Shown in pieces: positions 1 through 5,330 of a DNA stretch of 5,368 bases. Position 1 is the stretch's first letter. The number at the start of each line of letters is the position of its first letter. The stretch comes from an uncultured Porphyromonadaceae bacterium. GTDB lineage: Bacteria > Bacteroidota > Bacteroidia > Bacteroidales > Muribaculaceae. Made by a program: the position numbers and the translations under genes. Where the stretch lies: NCBI GenBank assembly GCA_947176355.1, contig CAMWQY010000192.1, positions 1-5,368 on the forward strand. Direction: 5' to 3'. Under the pieces are notes generated by a model. It searched no databases. It was not told the origin of the DNA and worked only from the letters and a program-made list of their open reading frames with translations.

Positions 1-1424
1 ATTGAATCGTATAGATTATAAAACCATTCCTCATTCTCAATTCGAATATCGTCTTCTTTCATTATTTCCGAATCCGGAAAGACTGAAAAAAGTCGGACAA
101 ACATTGCATTTGGTTTTTGACAAGGATTCTCCGCAGACGACATGATACCTTCGTATACGCTTTCAGCGATAACTTCATCTTGAGTAAAGAAGATGATCTG
201 AAGAGGATTATCGTTTATTCCCAATTTCTTATAAAGATCAAAAATCTTATTTATGAATTTATTTGTCTTGACCCTATTAGTAAAGTCACTGCTATCGAAC
301 ACATCATCAAACATTAGGGGGAAGGATATGTGGCGAGTGCGCATCACCTGAAAAGCAATTGCTATACGTAAGCTGATCAGATAAAGTTTGAAACGGAAAT
401 TATTAAAATAATCTCGAGGTTCAATTTCTGACCTGTCTTCTTTTACTACAAGCTTACCATTGAACAAACCTATCTCTTCTCCATTATTATTTTCCGATAA
501 AATATTCGTTTTGCTTAATCCTACTACATCATCTGTATAGTCTTTAAGAAGTTCATTCAGTATATTCTGGGCAGACGGAAGTATCTCTGATCTTATTCTT
601 CTAACATTCTCATCGATTGTATTCTGTAATGTTTGCAATTTGCTGTAATTATGTTCTTCGTGTATTTCCTGATCCTGATTTTCTTCTTTTTGATCAATAT
701 ATGAAATGACTTTGCCTAAAAATTTAGACGCTTCAATCAGTTCCGCCAATCCTATCTGATGATCAAGATATGTCGCGACACTTTCGCCTGAACATTCAAA
801 CATTGCAATATCGCTTTCTGAGCAGAAAAAAGATGACAAATCAATATGGGAACTGACCTTACCCAATTCTCTTTTATCGCTGATAGATATAACGGTATCA
901 TCATTGAATAAGATCGAGATTTTCATCATGTTGGCCTCTCGACTTAGGTGATGATAGAATTTCTCAAAACCACTTTCATTAACACGGTGTTTCTTCGCAA
1001 TTGAAGTTGATCCGAGGCATAGCAGCTCCATCGCACTGTATAGAGATGTCTTGCCACTTCCGTTTGAACCCAATAGCACCATTGAGAATGGATCTAATAC
1101 TCTACTATTCCTTAGATCCGGATACATAGAAATACCATACTCTATTCCATTGTCACAGGATTTGGGAATACCTCTATAACCTTCAAGCCACATCGAACGA
1201 ATACGAAGATCTTTCCTGGTCCATTGTTCAATAGTTTCCATAGGAGCTGTCTGAGATGCGCTTGATATCGGCAGTTGTGTGGCTGTCGTGGCTGTAAGAA
1301 GATTATAGAAATCTATTTCTGAAATGCTTTTGTTGCGTACTTCATTCCAGCGTGAAAGCAACAATGCTGCGGCCTCATTGTCGTTTTTCAATGAAGTCAG
1401 TATTTTTTCTAATTCAAAAGTCAT
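1..1424 (-). CDS. RecF/SMC-like ABC ATPase, C-terminus cut by window edge
   Basis: The frame is open from an ATG at 1424 to the left edge, giving 474 visible residues; the stop lies outside. Walker A is GSNGSGKTS (residues 119-127, bases 1044-1070), preceded by a hydrophobic strand (FSMVLL). EGYRGIP at 81-87 matches the RecF/SMC N-terminal turn just before the nucleotide-binding core. Walker B is FPLMFDDVFD (368-377), with a second Asp where classical ABC proteins have Glu. A helix at 339-357 (YFNNFRFKLYLISLRIAIA) replaces the canonical LSGGQ signature. IIFFTQDE (410-417) occupies the switch position and has Gln instead of His. The insert between the half-domains (about 237-300) is charged and helical but short, so this is not a long-armed SMC. 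A soluble, DNA- or protein-responsive ATPase is likely. It follows the PRTase gene by 11 bp, probably in one transcript and perhaps one complex. ATG is chosen because no Shine-Dalgarno supports another start. The ATPase family is secure; the exact role is unknown. Confidence 0.88.
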   Translation of the reverse strand, partial: MTFELEKILTSLKNDNEAAALLLSRWNEVRNKSISEIDFYNLLTATTATQLPISSASQTAPMETIEQWTRKDLRIRSMWLEGYRGIPKSCDNGIEYGISMYPDLRNSRVLDPFSMVLLGSNGSGKTSLYSAMELLCLGSTSIAKKHRVNESGFEKFYHHLSREANMMKISILFNDDTVISISDKRELGKVSSHIDLSSFFCSESDIAMFECSGESVATYLDHQIGLAELIEASKFLGKVISYIDQKEENQDQEIHEEHNYSKLQTLQNTIDENVRRIRSEILPSAQNILNELLKDYTDDVVGLSKTNILSENNNGEEIGLFNGKLVVKEDRSEIEPRDYFNNFRFKLYLISLRIAIAFQVMRTRHISFPLMFDDVFDSSDFTNRVKTNKFINKIFDLYKKLGINDNPLQIIFFTQDEVIAESVYEGIMSSAENPCQKPNAMFVRLFSVFPDSEIMKEDDIRIENEEWFYNLYDS

Positions 1425-1435
1425 CAAATGACTAT

Positions 1436-3388
1436 TTACTGAGATGAGGCCTGAAGAAATAAAGCTGTTTTCGTAAACAAAGGATGCCCTTCTATGTCAG
1501 CAAGTATAATAGAATATTGATCTTTTTTCCTTACATCAAGAGCTCCAATCAGTATAAGATAGATCCATAAGGAAGCCGATTTATCATCCAAATCGGTTAT
1601 GTAACGAGTATTTCCTTTGAAAACATCCAAATTGAGTTGGCCATCCGCTATTATGGAAAGACTCTCTAATGCAGGGTAAACACTATTATCAAATAAAGAT
1701 TCCGTCAATATATCTCCAACACTCAGGCCATAACCATCCGTCGCCAGACAAAGAGCTGCACGCGCTACATCTGTCATGACAGACTCGCGTTCCCCCGCAC
1801 GAAAGTATCTCCGCCAAACCCTATAACCCAAACGATCAATGAAATATTCATATTTGGGAACTACCACACCAAGATCTATGTTAGTGTCTATCCACTTATG
1901 GATTTCTTCCAGCAAATCATCCTTAGAGAAAAATATTGAGAGTGTTTCATAGAGAGATTCAAAAGTCTCTCCTACTTTTATCCGATCTTCCCTGATACTG
2001 TTGTTGATCAATCCAAATGATTTCCACATGGTATAGAAAATCAAGGTCAGTGCCATGGGCACACTTGAACTAAGGTGGCACATCTGCAGCTTTTCTTTCC
2101 TATAATCATCATTCTTATCCGAAGGGGTCAAAGGCTTAATCCGTATTTCTTCCTCCAGACTCTTATTGTAGATAATAAATCTATTGACTGTATCTTGAGC
2201 TATTACTTCTTTAAGCCTTGGCTGATATTTATTTGCGATATTAGAACCCATCAACAAAGACATATCCCCTGATGATATCTCAAAATTTGGATTCTCTCCT
2301 ATGATCTGAGTGAATGCATCCTGAAGCAATGACTTAATTATCATTACACTCTCAAAAGAAAGCAGATAGTTTGCTATAACTACTGCTGTTTGCTCAACCC
2401 TCTGCTTAAATTCACGAGACATCCTTATCTTCTTAATATCAGTTGAAGCCGGATTTCCAAGCATCTTAAGAGGAAGCAAATTTGACCGAACCTCTTCCCA
2501 TATCTGATTTAATGCTTTTACTCCAAATCGTACTGAATCATCTTCCAATATTGACTCATCCCAATAGTTGGGGGTATACGAAGTGATACTTATACCCTCT
2601 TCTCCTATAAAGATTCTTATTTTAGAAAAATCATCATTAATCCGATACTTGCTATTCTTATCAAATATTATTGAAAAGCTTAATGATTCTTGTCCTCCCG
2701 GAATTCTATGGGATACCGGATACACTACGGTATCCTTTTCAAATGTCTTTTGTAAAATCGCCAGTATTTTTTCAGATTGGTATTTTAAATATGAAAAATC
2801 TCCTTTTATTTTAAGAATAGTATGTTCCAGATCAATTGATTTTCCAAGAGATATAATGTCCCAATTATTTTTTGCAGTAAACGCGGGAATTTCTTCTTTG
2901 TCTAATATATCGGGATTTTTAAGTTTAGATTCACAAATAACAGGATACAATACTTGGCCAAACTGAAATTTATAATTAATGGGATAAGTGGCAGCCATCG
3001 CTATTATATTCGGTTTTATTCCTGAAAGATGGTAGACATTTTCAGTAACAGACTCCACCGTATCTCCGGAAATAATCAAGTCATCTAATATAATAATCTC
3101 CGTTTGTTGCTGATTCACTTGCGCAAGACACAGAGGTATGGCATGCTCCGTTATAATATAGTTAAGAGTGGAAGTGGATTTGCTTTTATCAAAAAGCAAA
3201 TCCAGATAAGAATCGGTCTTACGATAATATTCAAAAAGCCGAGCCATTTTTCTTGCAATGGCTATGACGACAACGGATCGTCCCTCCAGGTTCGCCTTTT
3301 TTACGAAATCAATGAGATGACGCTTCCAATTGTCTGTGGTATTCAGACGGTTAAAGTATTTTGAAAAAGATATGTCCACGATAGACAA
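1436..3388 (-). CDS. Phosphoribosyltransferase-domain protein with C-terminal winged-helix-like region, putative conflict-system component
   Basis: This is a 650-residue soluble protein with no signal peptide or clear membrane segment. Residues about 35-150 look like a type I PRTase: strand and helix VVVIAIARKMARLFEYY (39-55), then ITEHAIPL (79-86), then the diagnostic PRPP-binding loop IIILDDLIISGDT (98-110, around bases 3059-3097) with the acidic pair D102/D103 and S107-G108-D109-T110. It is far longer than biosynthetic PRTases (about 180-230 residues). Residues 150-480 are not recognised. Residues 481-534 look like a winged helix, with LGVVVP followed by GYRVWRRYFRAGER; a further helical and strand segment closes the protein. 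PRTase domains of this kind are known in prokaryotic conflict systems, including some retrons, but no reverse transcriptase is present here. Its job with the adjacent ATPase (modifying a nucleotide, protein or nucleic acid using PRPP or a ribosylated substrate) is inferred. The start at 3388 is TTG; a GTG at 3379 is an alternative. An in-frame stop lies just upstream. Confidence 0.85.
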   Translation of the reverse strand: MSIVDISFSKYFNRLNTTDNWKRHLIDFVKKANLEGRSVVVIAIARKMARLFEYYRKTDSYLDLLFDKSKSTSTLNYIITEHAIPLCLAQVNQQQTEIIILDDLIISGDTVESVTENVYHLSGIKPNIIAMAATYPINYKFQFGQVLYPVICESKLKNPDILDKEEIPAFTAKNNWDIISLGKSIDLEHTILKIKGDFSYLKYQSEKILAILQKTFEKDTVVYPVSHRIPGGQESLSFSIIFDKNSKYRINDDFSKIRIFIGEEGISITSYTPNYWDESILEDDSVRFGVKALNQIWEEVRSNLLPLKMLGNPASTDIKKIRMSREFKQRVEQTAVVIANYLLSFESVMIIKSLLQDAFTQIIGENPNFEISSGDMSLLMGSNIANKYQPRLKEVIAQDTVNRFIIYNKSLEEEIRIKPLTPSDKNDDYRKEKLQMCHLSSSVPMALTLIFYTMWKSFGLINNSIREDRIKVGETFESLYETLSIFFSKDDLLEEIHKWIDTNIDLGVVVPKYEYFIDRLGYRVWRRYFRAGERESVMTDVARAALCLATDGYGLSVGDILTESLFDNSVYPALESLSIIADGQLNLDVFKGNTRYITDLDDKSASLWIYLILIGALDVRKKDQYSIILADIEGHPLFTKTALFLQASSQ

Positions 3389-3392
3389 CCTT
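3377..3392 (-). promoter_or_regulatory. Alternative GTG start with weak ribosome-binding site
   Basis: Read on the minus strand, AAGG (3392-3389) directly abuts the TTG at 3388, which is too close to serve it. The same AAGG lies 9 nt before an in-frame GTG at 3379-3377, a workable Shine-Dalgarno spacing. An in-frame TAA lies three codons before the TTG, and the first in-frame ATG comes only near residue 48, inside the first PRTase strand-helix. The gene therefore starts at TTG or GTG, and GTG would shorten the protein by three residues. Bacteroidetes often lack Shine-Dalgarno sites, so this evidence is modest. Confidence 0.4.
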
Positions 3393-3421
3393 GATTAATT
3401 TAATAGAATAATTATGAACTG

Positions 3422-3429
3422 CAAATTTA
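3422..3429 (-). promoter_or_regulatory. Candidate -7 box of the PRTase-ATPase operon
   Basis: On the minus strand the bases read TAAATTTG followed by C, an exact fit to the Bacteroidetes -7 consensus TAnnTTTG. It would put transcription start near 3416 and give a leader of about 28-37 nt before the TTG or GTG start. The DNA upstream (3430-3480) is almost pure A+T, which suits promoter melting or an UP-like element. No clear -33 TTTG is present at the usual distance. No other promoter candidate is needed for the downstream ATPase gene, which follows after 11 bp. Confidence 0.45.
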
Positions 3430-3450
3430 ATAAAAAAATTTTAATTATTA

Positions 3451-3462
3451 TATGAATTCATA
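3451..3462. promoter_or_regulatory. 12-bp palindrome upstream of the operon promoter
   Basis: TATGAATTCATA is a perfect 12-bp palindrome centred about 27 bp upstream of the candidate -7 box of the minus-strand operon. That is a reasonable place for a dimeric regulator. In sequence this A+T rich a chance palindrome is quite possible, so the operator reading is only a suggestion. Confidence 0.25.
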
Positions 3463-3552
3463 ATAATATGTTTTAAAAGAATAATGTATAAAACTTCTTT
3501 TTCTTCCTTATCTTTACTATGATTCTTCCCTTTCTACAAATCCCCTTTTCAT

Positions 3553-3608
3553 TCTTTGATACTGCGCCGAGGCGGAAGCCGTAAGATTCAAGCGTCTCCT
3601 CCCCATTC
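3553..3608 (+). repeat. Imperfect direct repeat, copy A
   Basis: The copy starts TCTTTGATACTG, continues through GAGGCGGAAGCCGTA and ends near CCCCATTC. It matches copy B (3708-3763) at 38 of the first 42 positions and 48 of all 56, with no gaps. The centre GGCGGAAGCC could form a tiny GGAA-loop hairpin. Four mismatches in the conserved part are mostly C/T or A/G changes. The function is unknown; it may be a regulatory or protein-binding site, or a remnant of an interspersed repeat. Confidence 0.75.
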
Positions 3609-3625
3609 GATAGTTCCAACACTTT

Positions 3626-3637
3626 TTATCGCGATAA
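3626..3637. promoter_or_regulatory. 12-bp palindrome TTATCGCGATAA between the repeats
   Basis: This perfect 12-bp palindrome with a CGCG core lies between the two direct-repeat copies and 25 bp upstream of a TATCTTTG box. The position and symmetry suit an operator for a dimeric repressor of the rightward gene. No regulator gene is in view. Confidence 0.3.
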
Positions 3638-3654
3638 GGCTCTAAGTCCCCATA

Positions 3655-3671
3655 TCCTCCTTATCTTTGCA
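3655..3671 (+). promoter_or_regulatory. Candidate -7 promoter element for the terminase-like gene
   Basis: TATCTTTG at 3662-3669, followed by CA, fits the Bacteroidetes TAnnTTTG(C) -7 box and points toward the gene at 3796. The surrounding 17 bases TCCTCCTTATCTTTGCA match a second site at 5072-5088 at 14 positions. A second TATCTTTG occurs at 3706-3713 at the edge of repeat copy B and could equally be used. Neither has an obvious TTTG at -33. Confidence 0.35.
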
Positions 3672-3707
3672 TCCTAATTCCATTCCAAGCGGATGCCACC
3701 CATTATA

Positions 3708-3763
3708 TCTTTGATACTGTGTCGAGGCGGAAGCCGTAGGATTTAAGCGGCTCGTCCGCACTC
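3708..3763 (+). repeat. Imperfect direct repeat, copy B
   Basis: This is the second copy, 155 bp downstream of copy A and ending 32 bp before the terminase-like start codon. Here AGCCG (3732-3736) can pair with CGGCT (3748-3752) across an 11-nt loop. Copy A has one mismatch in that stem, so the hairpin is better formed in copy B. Its proximity to the start codon suggests a role in expression of the rightward gene, or a unit boundary; neither is shown. Confidence 0.75.
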
Positions 3764-3795
3764 TGAAAACTGACAACTAATAACTCACATCCACC

Positions 3796-4734
3796 ATGCC
3801 GTTCAAATACATCCGCAACCCCTACACCGGTAGCAACTCCGCCGGCTTCCGTTTCCGCTTAAATCTCCGTTCCATATCACACCATTCCATCTACCTACCC
3901 CTCGAAATGAAGGAGCTTTCCCAAATCAAACTCCTGATGCAAGGATCTTCCCCCCTCGAGGTCTTCAACTGTCAGTCCCTCCAATCTGCCCGCAAGGCTT
4001 TCAACGATTTCCGTAAGCAGTTCGATTTCCCATTCTGGGCAGCTACAGAATATCATGTCCGTGATATCGAAGATCCTGACCGGATTGTCCCTCTCCGTCT
4101 TAACTATTATCAGGACAAGATAGCAGACACCTTCCTCAAGCGTTACTTCAACCAAGAATTAGGCCGTTATGTCATTACCAAGACTTTCGGCAGGGTCGGT
4201 GTCTCAACCTGTGTCCAGGCTTATATCCTATGGCGCCAGACCTATTACTTCCCAAAGCATTCCTACACCTGCTCTGCATCTGACATCAGCATCAATCCCC
4301 TAAAGACAAACCTCTGCCGATTCCTCCACCGTGATATCGTGCCTTCAGAGAAGTACATCTTCCTCCCCAAGGTCGGCAGAAGGGCTTTCTTCAACACTTT
4401 CCATAGCCCTGACTACATCCGCGGCATCGACCTCGGATTCGCTCACTTTGCCGACATGTCAAGATGGCACGATCCGCATGATGATTACGCCTCCCGTGCC
4501 TATTCCGCCGCCTCAAGCAGTGTGCTCCTGAAGCATTACACGCTCGTCGTCCTCGAAGGTAACATTCCCAAGCCCGACAGTTTCCAAATGAAAGAGCACC
4601 AGAAACTATACATCCCACGATATATAAGGCTCTTTAACCTCTCCAAATTGTCCAACAATCCCTTCTTCCTCGACCACGTTGTCCTCGCCAACATTCCCAA
4701 ATGCATCCCCCACCTCTACCCCATCAATCTCTGA
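3796..4734 (+). CDS. Terminase-large-subunit-like ATPase domain protein, nuclease domain absent
   Basis: This 312-residue protein resembles the ATPase half of phage large terminases. In order: LNYYQDKIADTF (102-113) fits the adenine-recognising Q region; ITKTFGRVGVSTC (127-139) is a deviant Walker A with Lys at the front (K129) rather than before S-T; TCSASDIS (158-165) follows as motif Ia; IDLGFAHFADMSRW (211-224) is the Walker B-like strand with D220; LVVLEGN (250-256, E254) sits at the coupling motif. Phage large terminases usually run about 450-650 residues, ending in an RNase H-fold nuclease that is missing here, so DNA packaging is unlikely. No small terminase, portal or capsid gene is nearby. 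Codons mostly end in C and the gene is visibly richer in G+C than the leftward pair, suggesting a different origin. The ATG has no Shine-Dalgarno. It could be a domesticated or decaying prophage gene, or a selfish element; the family call is moderate and the function unknown. Confidence 0.62.
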   Translation: MPFKYIRNPYTGSNSAGFRFRLNLRSISHHSIYLPLEMKELSQIKLLMQGSSPLEVFNCQSLQSARKAFNDFRKQFDFPFWAATEYHVRDIEDPDRIVPLRLNYYQDKIADTFLKRYFNQELGRYVITKTFGRVGVSTCVQAYILWRQTYYFPKHSYTCSASDISINPLKTNLCRFLHRDIVPSEKYIFLPKVGRRAFFNTFHSPDYIRGIDLGFAHFADMSRWHDPHDDYASRAYSAASSSVLLKHYTLVVLEGNIPKPDSFQMKEHQKLYIPRYIRLFNLSKLSNNPFFLDHVVLANIPKCIPHLYPINL

Positions 4735-4738
4735 CATT

Positions 4739-4760
4739 GAAAGCAGGCTTTCCAGCCTGC
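4739..4760 (+). terminator. Hairpin just after the terminase-like stop codon
   Basis: GCAGGCT (4743-4749) pairs perfectly with AGCCTGC (4754-4760) around the loop TTCC. It begins nine bases after the TGA stop, the right place to end or stabilise the transcript. An overlapping alternative stem, GAAAGC (4739-4744) with GCTTTC (4747-4752), excludes the first. There is no U-tract after it (GTCCCTCCC follows), so it is not a classical intrinsic terminator. Confidence 0.5.
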
Positions 4761-4779
4761 GTCCCTCCCAGTGTAGTTA

Positions 4780-4794
4780 GCGCACTCCGTGCGC
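4780..4794 (+). terminator. Second G+C-rich hairpin downstream
   Basis: GCGCAC (4780-4785) pairs perfectly with GTGCGC (4789-4794) around TCC. It may add to the preceding hairpin as a transcript end, working on either strand, or be a piece of a dispersed repeat. It has no following T-run. Confidence 0.35.
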
Positions 4795-5071
4795 GTCCCC
4801 GAGCGTCCAGCCCCCTATCCTCCTCGTAAGTACCATTCTCCCCGCAAAGCAGCAGGTTTGTCGCCAGGTGAAATTTATCCTAGTAAGCATAATTTTTTTC
4901 TGCACCCTTCTGCCAGTTCCCCTGAGCCTTAGGAGCAAGAAAAAAAGTTCCGCGCCTACATTCTCTCCAAAAATCACCCGATTTGTCCCCGCCAAGCCGC
5001 TCACGGCGCAATCCATATCCATCATAAATAAAATCTGACTTTTTATGGGGATAAGGGGAGACTCTCCCAAT

Positions 5072-5088
5072 TCCTCCCTAATTTTGCA
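5072..5088 (+). promoter_or_regulatory. Promoter-like TAATTTTG site
   Basis: TAATTTTG (5079-5086) followed by CA fits TAnnTTTG, and the 17-base context TCCTCCCTAATTTTGCA matches the element upstream of the terminase-like gene at 14 of 17 positions. It points right, into repeat-rich DNA, and could drive a gene or RNA beyond the window. A -33 box is not evident. Confidence 0.3.
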
Positions 5089-5100
5089 CTCGGAAAACAA

Positions 5101-5119
5101 CTCAACCGCAAAAGTTGAG
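5101..5119 (+). repeat. Inverted repeat (6-bp stem)
   Basis: CTCAAC (5101-5106) and GTTGAG (5114-5119) pair perfectly around a 7-nt loop, about 15 bases after the TAATTTTG box. If that box is a promoter, this hairpin would form at the very 5' end of the transcript. It is otherwise unremarkable. Confidence 0.35.
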
Positions 5120-5162
5120 GCCGATTGAGATTATGACTCACGAAGTATGCGGAAGTCCAGGC

Positions 5163-5180
5163 GAATAAGAGCCCTTATTC
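5163..5180. repeat. Inverted repeat (7-bp stem, 4-nt loop)
   Basis: GAATAAG (5163-5169) and CTTATTC (5174-5180) are perfectly complementary around AGCC. The stem is A+T rich and no T-run follows, so I call it a hairpin of unknown role rather than a terminator. Confidence 0.4.
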
Positions 5181-5202
5181 ATTGCTTAATGGCTATTAAT
5201 TG

Positions 5203-5230
5203 ATAGTTTATCGTTAATAGTTTATCGTTA
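5203..5230 (+). repeat. Perfect tandem duplication of a 14-bp unit
   Basis: ATAGTTTATCGTTA occurs twice back to back (5203-5216 and 5217-5230) with no mismatch. Such short duplications arise by replication slippage; the absence of mismatches suggests it is recent or maintained. No gene overlaps it. Confidence 0.85.
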
Positions 5231-5261
5231 GACTAAGGGAACCCTCCTAAGTAGCCGCCCC

Positions 5262-5310
5262 AATTATGCATTCTGACTTGCTTTAGCTTGAGCGTAGCTA
5301 ATTATGCATT
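5262..5310 (+). repeat. Pair of 11-bp direct repeats AATTATGCATT
   Basis: AATTATGCATT is found at 5262-5272 and 5300-5310, each containing the ATGCAT palindrome. The 27 bases between can form a weak hairpin (TAGCT 5284-5288 with AGCTA 5296-5300). It could be a small insertion flanked by its target duplication, or simple intergenic repetition. Confidence 0.6.
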
Positions 5311-5330
5311 ATGTGCCGTGGCTCAGGACA

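Larger units (their letters stand above)
3389..3795. other. Divergent intergenic region, no gene seen
   Basis: These 407 bases separate the leftward two-gene module from the rightward terminase-like gene. I see no coding frame, tRNA or long inverted repeat that would suggest a retron msr-msd. Composition changes within it: 3389-3500 is strongly A+T rich, while 3540-3795 is more G+C rich and pyrimidine rich on the plus strand. The second half holds a duplicated 56-bp repeat, a 12-bp palindrome and two TATCTTTG boxes. The shift near 3500-3550 may mark the edge of the DNA that arrived with the terminase-like gene. Confidence 0.6.

Noticed and set aside
117..317. 66-codon plus-strand open frame
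   Set aside because: Lies opposite the ATPase Walker B and switch regions and has no supporting signal.
2075..3364. Plus-strand open frames of 65-132 codons across the PRTase gene
   Set aside because: Shadows of the minus-strand gene, which carries the PRPP-loop motif; no independent domain content.
3553..3763. CRISPR-like repeats
   Set aside because: Only two imperfect copies with a spacing of about 100 bp between them and no cas genes; not a CRISPR layout.
3389..3795. Possible retron non-coding RNA upstream of the PRTase gene
   Set aside because: Some retrons carry PRTase partners, but there is no long inverted repeat of the msr-msd type and no reverse transcriptase in the window.
3895..4618. 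Minus-strand and other-frame open frames inside the terminase-like gene
   Set aside because: They overlap a longer plus-strand frame with ordered ATPase motifs; they reflect its C-rich codon bias.
4886..4897. T-run as an intrinsic terminator
   Set aside because: The run of T near 4890 has no stable G+C-rich hairpin just before it on the plus strand.
4777..5100. 107-codon minus-strand open frame opposite the end of the right-hand unit
   Set aside because: No recognisable domain, basic and low-plausibility composition, runs through the hairpins and the promoter-like site, and has no ribosome site or partner gene.
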